In this document: positions 10,320 through 21,685 of the stretch, in pieces
How positions within the stretch are numbered: the first letter of the stretch is position 1
How the letters are laid out: every line of letters begins with the position of its first letter
Assembly: GCF_000003815.2 (NCBI RefSeq)
Contig: NC_049992.1
Location: 20,283,495-20,319,941, forward strand
Length of the DNA stretch: 36,447 nt
From: Branchiostoma floridae
Lineage: Eukaryota > Chordata > Leptocardii > Amphioxiformes > Branchiostomatidae
Reading direction: 5' to 3'
Translations under genes and position numbers: made by a program
Notes under the pieces: model-generated
Database searches by the model: none
The model's input: only the letters and a program-made list of their open reading frames with translations
What the model was told of the DNA's origin: nothing

Positions 10320-12562
10320 TGACAATGACAATGAAGTTTATTGCATATTCATGCCCTCTTGGGCTAAATGCAGTAAGTCGCATCGCATACAAAGAGTCTG
10401 ATAAGTACCGTAAGCTATTCTATGTTCTACTTACGTCTATATTTCTACATGTTTCTTCCCTCTTCTTAAAACATGTGAAGACGAACTTACAGAGTTCTTC
10501 TATCAAATCATAGTTAGCTGATGACATTAGATACTTAAAACAGTCGTCTTTTGTTAGTTGTGCATATTTCTGTTTTGCAAGTGTAGTACTATTAACAAAG
10601 GTATTGCGTATATCTTTGTACAATGAACATTCTAGAAGAAAGTGCACTTCATTTTCTATATACCTATAGTTTTTATCACAAAAGATACATAATCTATCAT
10701 TTGGAGGAGTTCGGGTGTATCTACCAGCTTCAATTTGTAGAGGGTGATCGCTGATCCTTAGTTTAGTCATGGCTCGGCGGTAGCTAAGATTTGTAATATC
10801 GAGGTATTTTTCTCTTTCATACGTATACTTGAATTTTCTGTAGGTTCTTAATTTATTCCCTTGGTTTTCCTTCACGCCAGGAGAGTTAATTTCTGAGTAA
10901 AAGTTTTGGAGAAAGGTGTCTTCCAGTCTTTGCTTTACTTCAGCCTGAGCCAACGATGTGTTGTGATCACTGTTAAGCAATAGGTAGGAAAAACCTGACT
11001 CCTCCAGGATTTTACTAACATTGGATAACCAGCATGGAATTTTACGTATGTGCAAGTCCTGTTGTACAAGGAAGGCTTCAAATTGTAGGGTATTTATTGG
11101 CACTTCTTTAACTAATTTTTTGTAATATGAATATAATCTATTATATACTTCAATCCACAGGGGATACCTGCCCAGTTCGGCCCTTGTTGCTAGATTACTC
11201 GAGTTTTTTCTTACACCTAACAACCGTTTACAAAACTTAAGATGAAGTTGTTCAATTGGTGACTTGTCATTTTATCCGCTCTTGCCCTATACTTCTGCAC
11301 CATAAGTCAGTATTGGGACAACGCAGGCATCAAATAGTGTACAATATACTGAAATTGAAGGGTTGGTATCTCCTACGGTTGTTTTAATGCTGAAGAGAGC
11401 TCTTAGAGCTTTCTTTTGTATTGTTTTAATCGCTGTTGTAAAATTGCACCCGGCTGTAAACACCACTCCTAAATAGCAGTATGAGGAAACTATCTCTATG
11501 TCTTTGTTTAGTAAATGGAATTTGAAATTTGACAACATATGACCCTTTTTATTAAATACAATTACTTTTGTCTTATTTAGGTTCACTGATAATTTCCAAT
11601 TGTTACAGTAACGACCTAGTGTGTTAATTGCATTTTGGAGGCCATTTTGGCTCGTTGATAGTAGGACAAGATCGTCGGCATAAAATAGGCTTGATACTTT
11701 TGATGTATTTAACAGGGGCGCTTCAAAATCTGCTGTATCATTTCGTCTGCTAAGTCACTGACATAAAGATTAAATAGGGCAGGACTTAAAACACAACCTT
11801 GTCTAACTCCTATCTCAATAGGAAAGTTCTCACTTAAACCTATATTGGTTTTCACACTAGCTACAGATTGACTACATAAGCTTTTTAGCATATCGAAAAA
11901 TCTACCGGAAATACCCTTTGATAGGAATTTGAATAATAAGCCCTCGTTCCAAATTGAATCAAATGCTTTGGATAGGTCTACGAAGCAGGCGAAGAGTTGT
12001 TTTCTTGACTGTGTATATTTGGAGATTAGCGTTTTTAGAATAAATATATTGTCCGACGTTCTGTAATTCTTTCGGAACCCAGCTTGATTTGGTTTAAGGA
12101 TTTCGTTTTCCTCGAAAAAAGAGGAGAGTCTTCTGTTTAGTACAGAGGTATACAGTTTTCCGAGGTAGTTGTTAGTGTCGTCTTTCCTTCTTGATTTATA
12201 TGTGGGTACTATGTAGCTGTTTGACCATGTTTTGGGGAATATTCCACTTGAAAAAAATGCGATTAAATAATTTAACAAGAGGTTGTAATAGTAAGTTGTG
12301 TCCTACTTTCAGCATTTCGTTGTTTATCATGTCTTCGCCTTTTCGCCTTTTTGTTTTTGAGGGCCATTATTGAGCTACTAATTTATGACTCCGTGACTGA
12401 ATAATCTAGAGGCCCTTAGTTTACATCTCGTTCCTTTAATATCTTTAGTTCGTCTATAATTTTCTGCTCAAATGCCGTATCAAAACTCTGCTGATCTATT
12501 CTAGGTTTCTGGTGTAAGGATTTGATGTGATTTACCCAAGAGTCAGGCGGAATGTCTTCTTC
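10320..12562 (-). mobile_element. 5'-truncated CR1/L2/Jockey-type LINE, inactive
   Basis: Read on the minus strand from 12562 there is a pre-RT segment, then reverse transcriptase motifs: GKLYTSVLNRRL, NQAGFRKNYRTSDNIF, CFVDLSKAFDSI and RQGCVLSPALFNLYVSDL (11709-12278). The catalytic FYADD lies in another frame near 11670-11690. The thumb segment LNKTKVIVFNKKG is at 11287-11586, and a C-terminal domain with CIFCDKNYRYIENEVHF is at 10420-11223. Frameshifts separate these blocks. The 3' end is an A/T-rich tail with repeated ATTGTC next to 10320. TTAAAA occurs on both sides (10314-10319 and 12563-12568), consistent with a target-site duplication. Only the 3' portion of a LINE is present, as is usual for truncated insertions. 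Confidence 0.85.
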
Positions 12563-12798
12563 TTAAAACGAGGCCCATTCCCTGGTAGTCAGACATGTTC
12601 ACGAAATATAAGAAGGAGCTAGATCTTAAGTACAGCACTATACAAACAGACTTAGCTAGGAGACAATCTGTTAAGAGGGTCCCAGGCCCACCCTCAACAC
12701 CTAAGGTAAAAATAAAAAAACAAGCCTATCGGAAAGGGATGCTTGGATCTGCAACTAAGCAACTTGATATGTTATATAGGGTACTGAATGGTACATAA
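12562..12798 (+). pseudogene. Second half of the LINE-interrupted transposon-type exon
   Basis: The frame reads LKTRPIPW, then a TAG at 12586-12588, then SDMFTKYKKELDLKYSTIQ and onward to a natural TAA at 12796-12798. The basic tail includes ARRQSVKRVPGPPS. 'RPxPW-x-S' directly after an acidic MSSEDS box is the order expected if the LINE is removed. The TAG replaces one residue between W and S, and the two halves differ in frame by one base at the junction, so the gene is broken in at least three ways: insertion, nonsense codon and frameshift. A possible poly(A) signal AATAAA lies near 13047. Confidence 0.6.
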
Positions 12799-13752
12799 TA
12801 GTCACGTACAGTTACGGTTTAGGTCCAGAAGATCAGGTCCTGACCTGAACCTTATTGTGTACGTTTATGAAAGCTGATATAATCTGTTCATTTTTTAATT
12901 GGTAAAAAATCTAGTCTACTGCGGGTTTTCTTTATCAAGTTCATTTTTTAGGACCAGTCCAACGAAAAAAAATGGTACCAGTACCCACTCTTATGTTAGG
13001 TATATAAACATTTTTACAATCATGACATTGTTAGGTTTAGAAGGATGAATAAAGTTTGTCATGGGTTATAAATAATATATAGAATTTCATTTGCATAGTT
13101 GATGAGGATATGCTGTAATTCTGTCAAGTAGAATTATAAAAAGACTTTTAGTCATAGATTTCTATTTGTAGATTGTTCAATGGCAGGATACATAACTATG
13201 CAGGTGACATGAAATAGGACAGACAAATAGTATATGGCAAAAGTAATCATGTACATAAGTTCTAAAGCCTGTTTGCACAATGACGCATACTGATGGTAGG
13301 TTTAGATAGTGTGACGATAAACTGCATGTTACTTTGTTGAATGTCATTCATGATCTGTGATTGAATGCTGCTTATAACTGTTTAGCTTGTATACAAGGCA
13401 ATTGATCAATGTCCAATCATACTATAACATTAGTTTAGAAGAAAAGGTCACAATTGTATATGGCAAAATTATAGCATTTATCTGTTTACCCTTTAGAAAA
13501 CCTAACTAGACCTTTGACCTCAAGTTTTTTTTTTAAATGTTGTAAGTAAACACTGCTCTTATTGTCAATACTCTTTGCGTTGTATACTCTATGTTTTCAA
13601 ATGTATGTAGTTCAGAAATGCTCTGAATCTTGGAAGATTGGCCTATTTGGGTTTTGCAATAAATCAAATGAAATGAAACTGTCATTGTTGATATGTAAAT
13701 CCAATAAATATTGCTGAGTTTTGCCACAAACCATGTTATGATTCAAAATCAT
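12799..13752. other. No gene seen
   Basis: A/T-rich sequence with a possible poly(A) signal; otherwise nothing supported. Confidence 0.5.
13045..13055 (+). terminator. Possible poly(A) signal downstream of the plus-strand exon
   Basis: AATAAA about 250 bases after the TAA at 12798, on the plus strand, would serve the LINE-interrupted gene. A hexamer alone is weak evidence. Confidence 0.25.
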
Positions 13753-14152
13753 GGGTAAATTTGGGTAATTCTGGGGAGTGATTGGTAAACTTTGTGTTGT
13801 GTAAATCCAAGGTAAATACAGCTAAATGTGAGGAAATAGGGGGAAATATGGCATTGAATATTCTGGTAAAGGTATGTATAAATTCGAGGTAAATATGGTA
13901 ATACAATTATATGAAAAATACACGGACTGGTAAGTTTCGGTAAACGCGGAAAATATATGAGAAATACCTCGTACGGCAAATCTCGGTAAACGCCTATTTA
14001 CACGAAACTGGTAAATGTGGGTAAATCAGGCAAACATTGCCCGCTTTATCATGCCGGTAAATGCCTGGTATATTTTCGCCTTTACCGGCGGGTAAATGTC
14101 GATAAATCCCTTGTAAATCTAAACTTTACCCGGCTATACACCGCATTTACCA
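13753..14152. repeat. Dense GGTAAA hexamer cluster
   Basis: In about 400 bases I count 11 GGTAAA on the plus strand and 3 TTTACC (its complement), plus many one-off variants (GGTAAT, GGTAAG, TGTAAAT). The spacing is irregular, 8 to 60 bases, so it is not a simple tandem array. The open frame across it on the minus strand merely reflects this composition. Confidence 0.75.
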
Positions 14153-14674
14153 AAGTGGTGAATCTGAATTTTCATGCAGTGATGCATTCACACGCACCAC
14201 ATGCGAAATGGAAACGCTGAAGTGGTAAGTCGAACGCCAAATGGGGTCGACGTACAATTTATTTTATTTAAAAAAATCCAAATTTTGGGCCTGCGGCCGC
14301 GTATTGACAAAATTTCATGCGGTTAATCCGACATTTGCGACCGGAAATCTTATTCAAAGAAGCTTTGACTTCTTTATTATTGAACTCCTTATCATAAAAA
14401 TACGTTAAATTACATATTGTTATTGATCTAAAATGATTATTTATGTAGATATTATCCAAGCACTAACATCAAGTCATAAGTTAGCAAATCAAAGAACATA
14501 AATAAATCTTGAGTTTTAAAGCACAATATCAGCGGAACTTGGATATAGCTCATTGTGCAAAAAGTAAGAGCTTTCTTCCCTAGCGACTTTTTTTGAACTG
14601 CAAGAGCAGACTTTGAATGAGATTTACTCAAGACAGGATTGACGAAATATCATGATTTTTAGTATATAGGTAGC

Positions 14675-15397
14675 TTAACCCTATCCATATCGTGTTTTTG
14701 TTTGGTCAATCTGGGACGAGGGCTTTCTAGGCCCGCCCCTTCTTACTCCTGTTACACTTTAACGTCTAATTATATGACCACTTACTTTTCGGAGAATAAT
14801 AAAGATATAATGTCTAAACAGTTTTAAAAAGTTCAAAATTCAAGATGGCGGGCAATGTCATTTTCAACGATATATGCATGTTATTTTTACTCAAATACCG
14901 TCAAAATCTTTATTTTCTTACAAAACACAATCACTTGAACCTTTTTAGTCCACTTCTATTGGTTTTGGGGTTATACGATGGAAATGTCGAATTTTAGAAA
15001 ATTCAAGCTTGTCGATCCAAGATGGCGGACAAATGACGTCATTTTCTGACGTCATATAGGCGTCAGTGTCGTCGTAATTGGCAACAAAAGACTTGGCAGA
15101 CTTAGACACAAATGATATAACCTTTATAGTCATCGTTTTGTTTTATACCTTTAAATATAGCGCAAATTTCATATTTAGACGATTTTAGCCCAAAATATGA
15201 CATTGTGACATCATGATTACGTCACATTACGTCATAACAATACCAAAGCAAGAGAACATATAAGACTTTATTAATACATCATCCCCTCCAAATTTGGCGA
15301 TCGTAACCCCAGCCGTTATGTAATTACGAAGGGGGTCAAAAGAGCCCCCTCCCTCGGCCCTAGGAATCCCAAAAAAGCCCGGTCTAGATAGGATTAA
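14675..15397. mobile_element. TTAA-flanked MITE (family ii), copy 1
   Basis: TTAA at 14675-14678 precedes CCCTATCC. At the right, the complement strand reads TTAATCCTATCTAGACCGGG from 15397, with TTAA at 15394-15397. Behind both ends lies the family signature: a GGGC-TTTTT stretch, a purine-rich CT-rich box, and ATGACC/CGATC-A-x-x-A-x-TTT. The interior has no gene; it carries two TGACGTCA palindromes (15034, 15047) and AAGATGGCG twice. It inserted into an older repeat whose flank is seen at 14560-14674. Confidence 0.8.
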
Positions 15398-16024
15398 TCT
15401 TTGTTTTTCCACATCTCAGAAAGGTTAACAAACTTACATTCTAAACCATTTTCGGGATCATTCTAAGGGATAAGGTTTTGATTGACAGGATTATTATGCT
15501 CATGTATAAGGATTTTCATAGAAAGTCCTATTAACGCTGCCAAAAAAATTTATCGACAGGAAGATCCTGTCAATAGTAGCAAAAAATTAAGTCTACTTCT
15601 ACCATATTAATTGGATTATTTATGGACAACATCACCCATGGCATCAGTTTTTCCACATTTAAAAACATTAAGTTGTCGGTCATACAATAAATAATTCGTT
15701 CTAATAAAAAAAGTACAATGGGCACATACGTGTAGAAAGTTTCTAGAAAAACGGAAAAAAATGATAGTAATATGTATTAACGCTAACGATGACCTTTAAA
15801 GTGCTTTTATGATAAAGAAGATTTGCGTGTATTTTTCCAAACTTTTTTTCGAAGCCTCCAGTTAGCCTTTTGGATTTCCGAAGGTAGTCATTTATATAAA
15901 TGTATCAACATTACCTTATAGGAACATCCGGTCCATTGTAATAAAACAATCATCATCATCAGCCAAATAGCTTGATAAATCGACATGACAATATTACCCA
16001 GAAAGATGTCTTACAGTCTTTTTT
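15398..16024. other. No gene seen
   Basis: A/T-rich intergenic or 3' flanking sequence between MITE copy 1 and the deleted hevein-like exon. Confidence 0.5.
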
Positions 16025-16092
16025 CTTGTAGTTTCCAATTCCAGGGTCAGTTTGGGCGCAACGGAAGTCGTCTCGCCACTTCCTCTTAAGAT
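16025..16092 (-). pseudogene. Hevein-like exon with internal deletion (proximal copy)
   Basis: It starts after CCAATAG like its homologue and reads LKRKWRDDFRC, but then jumps to a segment ending GNYKKKDC. The end matches NYKKKKC in 27829-28058, so the Cys core in between is missing (about 100-130 bases). The flank at 16093-16250 also matches 28059-28240, which shows that both derive from one duplication. GTAAGA follows as a possible donor. Confidence 0.6.
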
Positions 16093-16406
16093 CTATTGGA
16101 TGAAAGGTTTATTTAGTCAGCATTTGCAAAACAAAACAGCCTCGCAAGCAACTATCGCATGGATGTTTATTGCATCGCGAACACAAGACCGTGTGTTCCG
16201 TATCACCCGATGTACCGGCCTGACCACGGTAGAATTGTCAGACGGCTGAAGGCTGTAGGGTGATGCAGAATACACTGTCATACATTTAAAGTGTCAAACC
16301 CTAACGAAAATGCGCAGATTTTAATTTACAATGTGCCAGAGATGAAGAAAAATGTTGTCTTCGAACAAAACGTCGCCTTTGGATCAGTGCGCTGCGTTCA
16401 GATCAT

Positions 16407-17051
16407 TTAACCCTTTTCAGACCGGGCTTTTTTGTCAATCCTGGACGGGGGGGGGGGGATCTTTTGAGGCCCGCCTCCTCTTTAAGTGTAGGTGATGTAA
16501 CTCTTAAACAACTTATCATATGACCACCACATTTTTAAAGGAATAGGAAGACATAAAATCTAAAGATTATTTTTTTTAAATGTTTTGACGCTACTATTAA
16601 ACAATGTAACGCATTGATGACGTCATTACTTTGAGTGTATTGGATGGAACCACGAAAAAAGGATTCAAAGAAAACTTCAAGGTTTGCTACAAAAACGTAA
16701 CAGCAAGTGCAGAGAAACGGAATAATGATGTTTGCTACGAATTTTTGCCAATAGCAACATCAATTGCGTCATGCATATCTGAGATACAGCACAAAATCGT
16801 ATTTATGTAAGAAAAAAGAAGTAATATAGCAAATAACCATGAAAAATACATTGTTAGAACCGCAAAATAAGCGATTTTCGTCATAAAATGCCTGTCAACA
16901 AACGTATTCAATGGCAACACGAAAAAACGGATTTTTTTTCAAACTTTAGGAAACTGTTAGCAACTATATTCTAGGAAAAGACCAAATTTGATTGCTCTAG
17001 CGTAAGCCGTTCTGCGTCACAAAAGCCATCCCTTGGTCTGAATAGGGTTAA
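16407..17051. mobile_element. TTAA-flanked MITE (family ii), copy 2
   Basis: TTAA at 16407-16410 with CCCTTTTCAGACCGGGC is mirrored at the right, where the complement reads TTAACCCTATTCAGACC from 17051. The family-typical G-run (16448-16457) and 'ATGACCACCA' follow the left end. One TGACGTCA lies at 16618. No coding sequence. Confidence 0.85.
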
Positions 17052-17800
17052 TGAAATAACGTGCAATTCAGCTCTGAATATGGACTAATCCGGTGCATTA
17101 AGTTTCGCCAGAAAATTACTATAATGATGTTTGACGTGACATTTTAACGTATGGTTTAAGCAATACTTGAAAACTCAAACAAAAAATTGTAAATAGGCGA
17201 TCGTTACCACTCATGTTTATCTTCTATATTTGAACAAATCCACGTCTTTGTATTCTCCTGTCACAATTTAAGATTGATTAATCTCCGTTACTTTTTGGGC
17301 CAAATGACCTGGCCTAGGCACAATGGTAGGATAAACCAATACCTAGGTGCCTTTTATATTTCTTTTATATCTGCCTTTTTCAATGATTTTTATTGATGTT
17401 TTGGAGTCATTATTGACCAAAAATGTATATCTAGCCCTTCTATAGCCTAATATTACAGCCAAATGACCTGAAATTGAATAAAAGATTTAGATATTTATCT
17501 AATGGCCCTTATATAATAATAAAACATAGATCACTTTGAAATGACTTACTTTTGAAGTTTTTTGGAGGCATTTTGGGTTATCAACCCTAGCTAACTACAG
17601 CTTTGCACTGACTCGTTCAGCTTTGCCCCAGGCAAGACTTCCCCTTGGCACCCTCTGTAATTCAGCTCCCCCCCCCCCCCCATTTCTTCTTTGCCCGTGT
17701 ATTTCCGCTTGCCCCCGCCCTTCCAATTTGCCCCTAACGTCCGCCGTCAAACCGAAGATGATGACATGTTAGGTGCTTTTTATGTTTGGTATTAATAAAG
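17052..17800. other. No gene seen
   Basis: A/T-rich with a C-run at about 17669-17681; presumably intron downstream of the lectin exon. Confidence 0.5.

Positions 17801-17801
<1 letters not shown>

Positions 17802-17842
<41 letters not shown>
17802..17842. repeat. (TA)n microsatellite
   Basis: About 20 TA units in a row, adjoining a LINE scrap. Confidence 0.95.
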
Positions 17843-17843
<1 letters not shown>

Positions 17844-17995
17844 CATTCTAAACCAAAATGTACTTTGTTTTCTATACGCCTGTAGTTCCCATCGCAGAAC
17901 CGAAGTCTCTGACTACGAGGAGTTGGAATGTATCTACTAGCTTCGAATTGCAGTGGGTGATCACTGGTCCTATGTTTTTCATTGCTCAAGAACAT
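17840..17995 (-). pseudogene. Short LINE C-terminal fragment
   Basis: The minus-strand frame contains TSDHPLQFEASRYIPTPRS and RRIENKVHFGLECY, clearly the same domain as in the LINE at 10320-12562. It stops at a (TA)n microsatellite. Only about 50 codons remain. Confidence 0.75.
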
Positions 17996-18114
17996 AGACC
18001 ATGACGTGTCGTGTGACATGTGGCATCGTCAAGAGGAAAATACTTTATGGACGCATATACAAGGTCTTATTAACATATGCGGGTTGAAAATGCTACATAA
18101 TGGCTGAAATATCA

Positions 18115-18241
18115 AAGTGTGTGTGTATGTCTGTGTATGTTTGTGGGTATGTAACGTTATGTGTTTTTGTGTGTGTGTGTGTGTTTGTGTGTGTGGAGAA
18201 GGGTGACAAAAAAGCTATTCCATTTTCGCCCCCCCCCCCCC
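18115..18241. repeat. (TG)n microsatellite and C-run
   Basis: Interrupted TG repeats to about 18196, then a run of about 12 C at 18230-18241. This lies downstream of the lectin exon in its 3' intron. Confidence 0.9.
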
Positions 18242-18367
18242 ACAGCCATCAATTAAACAAAAATTATCATTTCTGTTTTGCATTTTGTGCTAAAAGAATG
18301 TTAGTTGTACGTATGCTTGGCTGGATTCCTGTAAAGTAAGTCATAAAGATGTGATTAAAACACATAC

Positions 18368-18752
18368 CTAACTGACAGACGAACCCCTTAGTGCGACTGC
18401 ACGGTTCATCATTCCAGAAGTGTACCGTTTCAATAACTTCTGCGCAGTCTTCGCCGCCCTGATGTACGTTGTTCGGCTCACCCGGGCTCCAGTTGGTATA
18501 GCCGGATGATTCCAGGGTTTGGCCGTCCGCAAATACCCACTGCCCTTCAGTGTCGGCGTCAGTCAACCCAATCCAGCGTGGTTCGGTTGTTTTCCTCAGC
18601 TCGTGAATAAAGGTGTTGGTCGCGCTGTCCTTCGGCATGGCCAACAACCCTCCGTCTGCGGCACACGTCTGTCTAGCATCACGATACGTCTTCTTCTCAG
18701 CAAAGTCCTTGTAGCAAACTCCATTAAAATTGACGTAGCCTGCTTTTGGACA
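18368..18752 (-). CDS. C-type lectin domain exon (mannose-type)
   Basis: A complete C-type lectin fold of 128 residues ends at donor G/GTATGTG (18367-18366), phase 1. Counting from the first Cys: WIGL at 60-63, the sugar-binding EPN at 92-94, WND at 113-115, and six Cys at 1, 13, 30, 103, 118 and 126 that would give the three disulphides of the long form. EPN with WND predicts Ca2+-dependent mannose or related sugar binding. The expected acceptor is odd: the pyrimidine tract ends CTTCTGCAT instead of CAG before the first Cys codon, and an in-frame TAA lies there. The exon is on the same strand as the tail exon at 19583-20480, consistent with the ectodomain of a type II receptor, but that tail exon is broken. 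Confidence 0.92.
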
Positions 18753-18889
18753 CAATTATGCAGAAGAGAAAAAAAAAAGGTACGGTTCTTATAAGATATG
18801 TTATTTAGCAACAACTTGTATCTAAATAATGACTGATGCAAAATTGATGCTGTTTTCCTAATATTTTGTGTGCAATGAATTCAAGAAGT

Positions 18890-19103
18890 TTGAAAAATTA
18901 TCCTTTTTTCATGTTGCCATGGCAACCATTTGTTGACAGGAATTTTTGCAAAAATCGCTAATTTCAATGTATTTTTCACGTTTATTTGCTATATTACTTG
19001 TATGTTCTTACATAAATAGAATCTTATGTTATTTAGAATATCTCTCATAGTTACATACGCATAAATTATGCTAAGTTGATGTTTCATCAGCTCAAATCCA
19101 AGA
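18890..19103. repeat. Dispersed repeat fragment running into a gap
   Basis: This block contains ATGTTGCCATGGCAAC, then AAATTATGCTAAGTTGATG and CTCAAATCCAAGA in the same order as positions 1515-1710. It is another copy of the interior repeat of the TTAA-flanked elements, ending at the N gap. Confidence 0.7.
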
Positions 19104-19203
19104 NNNNNNNNNNNNNNNNNNNNNNNNNNNNNNNNNNNNNNNNNNNNNNNNNNNNNNNNNNNNNNNNNNNNNNNNNNNNNNNNNNNNNNNNNNNNNNNNN
19201 NNN
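19104..19203. other. Assembly gap (100 N)
   Basis: The fixed length suggests a placeholder of unknown true size. It lies between the tail pseudo-exon and the lectin exon, where a transmembrane exon would be expected. Confidence 1.
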
Positions 19204-19582
19204 ACGACTCCTCCGTCTGTCCTTAGTTTTGTGGGTACCATATAAAAGCCAGTCAGCTATTAAAAAGAACTGCTGTATAATGTACTACAGTCAAAACTAT
19301 TACACCTCGTACAGAAACATAATTCCAAATGTTTCATAACATTGAAGTAGGTATTTAAAAAAATGTAATGATGTAAGACAATCAAATATAATCAGGCTCA
19401 AATAAAAGAACTATAATTGTACATATATAGAACATCACCACTTTGTAATTTTGATAAGGGATTGATCCATCAACGCAATTGTGTAATCAGTAAACACTAA
19501 ACATAAAAGGCCTTTTAAATATGTTTTGCTTTGAAGAGTTAACATGAAAATGAATCTGAACATAAAAAATCGATAAACTTAC

Positions 19583-20480
19583 GACAACGTGCTTGTTGCG
19601 GTTCGTTTGGGACGCACATCGGATTCCTTTTTAGGCCGTCTGGCTTGTTCGGATCTGTACTCGGGATATGTCTGTTTTCATGTGTGCCATTGTTATCATA
19701 TCCAAAAGCCAGTTCGTCAGCATCATGTTCAGCTGAGTTACATACTGACATGTACGATGGGTTTGGGGATTCACATGTGACGGCGTATGGCGAACAAGTG
19801 TCCAAAATGACATTGTCTATGATATCGACTTGTTCACCGATCTCAGCCACAATGTCGTTTGGGGAGATAACGTTTTTGTCATAGTGATCATTGCTCGTTG
19901 TTTTAGTTATAATTGTTGTTACGTAACTGTTAGTGCACGAATCAGAACTACTTAATACGTTAGATGTGTATCCTGAATTTTGCTGGGGATACGATTTATG
20001 TTTGATTTCGAAGCCACCATTTCATTTTCATTTTTATATTCATTAGTCTTTGGATTAGCAGCTACATCATCTAATGCGTTTTTGATTGCTTTTCCGGTAT
20101 CAACTGCAGCTTCAGTAGTATCAAGAGTATGGTTTCCATCATCATTTTCATTACACCCGATAGGAATGGTGGAATGTTCGGCCTTCTCCAAATTCCAGGG
20201 GTTAGTCAGTTTTTCATCTGTATTTTGAGGATGTTGAAATACATGTTTGGTAGTACTGTCGTTAACAGGAACCGGCCTGTCAGCATCAATTTCAGACGGA
20301 CTGCATCCTGTTTCGTAGGCCGGATTCTGGATCAAGTTTGAAACAGCGTAGGGTCTCAAACTGTTTTGTATTCGGTCATCTGGACGTATTTGGGTCAAAC
20401 TTAGTTTTGAGACATCGTTTGCGCCTACTTTAGAACATCGTTCTTGGTGATCATGTCATCAGCCATGTTCATTCCTTACC
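19583..20480 (-). pseudogene. Frameshifted cytoplasmic-tail exon, paralogue of 32901-33656
   Basis: The exon borders match the paralogue exactly: acceptor CTACAG (ending 20481) and donor TGTC/GTAAGT (after 19583). The beginning reads MNMADDMITKND, but a one-base loss near 20430 shifts the frame. The homologous text LTQIRPDDRIQ resumes at 20398 and stays open to 19952, including NPAYETG. A second shift near 19990 is needed to reach SPNDIVAEIGEQVDIID and PNPSYMS (19539-19850). The last tyrosine motif, NPMYVSN in the paralogue, is NPMCVPN here. An in-frame TAA also lies just before the ATG. With no transmembrane exon visible before the lectin exon, this copy is probably dead, unless the shifts are sequencing errors. 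Confidence 0.75.
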
Positions 20481-20887
20481 CTGTAGATGTAAAGCTAGAT
20501 TTTAGCGACCTCACACCTGAAAAAATTATTTTATGCAAATGGCAAACACATTAACATAATTTATAGATGCTGATGTTCTCAATTTATTAACTTTCAATTC
20601 CACATTTGTTAAGTCCCTACCATTTTCAGATGAAGGTTAGACATCTAGGTAGTAAAAGCTACGCCAAAAAGTGACTACTATACCCAAAGAACGGTCAGAC
20701 TTTTCTTGTAGAATCCATTACATTTTATCCAAAACACGTAGGAAATATTTTGGCCAGCAGGATTTTATACCTTAGCTAACATTTTAAATTATCCAATTGA
20801 GAAAAAGTAAGACAAAGCTAAGGCAAGGGAGATACAATTGAGTTAATTAGCTCCTGTTTGAGTATATCAGCAGTGTGTGTCTTGTTA

Positions 20888-21127
20888 CAAGTTATCGTGT
20901 TTTCTAAGACCATGTTTCTTCGTATATTAAAATTGTACAATAAGACGTTGAATTGCTTTTGTACCGTGCTCGGCGTTGTGGGTGTGGATACTAGCGCAGA
21001 GTAGTAGCAAGTTATCGTGTTTTCTAAGACCATGTTTCTTCGTATATTAAAATTGTACAATAAGACGTTGAATTGCTTTCGTACCGTGCTCGGCGTTGTG
21101 GGTGTGGATACTAGCGCAGTTTAGTAG
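20888..21127. repeat. Nearly identical 120-bp tandem duplication
   Basis: Two adjacent units (20888-21007, 21008-21127) start CAAGTTATCGTGTTTTC and end GCGCAG-x-x-TAGTAG. I see only about three differences. The open frame at 20818-21060 merely reads through both. Confidence 0.9.
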
Positions 21128-21685
21128 CTATCTTCGCCAAGGTTACGCTGCAAGAAAACACAATTGTTTGGGTAAAACGGCTGTATCAGACAATAACACA
21201 GTTCAGTATGCATGCAGCAGCCGATAAGGCATTCATTCATACTTAAGGCAAGACATTGCGGGGGCGGCCTGCGGCAGTCGTCTTCAATTCACCTCTGCTG
21301 TAAAAAAATAGTTTACGTTTCTCCACACAAGCACTAAAAAAGCCTTTTTTATGAAAATATTCAAAACTTAAAATAATTATAGCGTTTTTACCATTTTCAA
21401 CGACACTCTTCCCATTGTAACTCAGAATATGATTATGCAAAGTCAGAGGTCAGAGTTGAATTGTCAAAATAGCCAAACTGCTTCAAAATTCAGTTAAACA
21501 CTGCTATTAACTCCATATGTGTAAAATAGATTTTATATTTCAAAAACATATCATTATTTAATAGAGTCTTTTTTAAATTGCTAGAATATCAAATAGATAC
21601 TGAATTAACTGATCTTAAAGTCCCGCAGACTGTTCTATCATGGTCGTATTTTAACACTCACAGATAAAAACGCGCTAATGTTATT

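Noticed and set aside
13749-13979. 76-codon minus-strand frame with repeated Pro-Arg-Ile-Tyr-like words
   Set aside because: The pattern comes from the GGTAAA cluster; no start context or splice borders support it.
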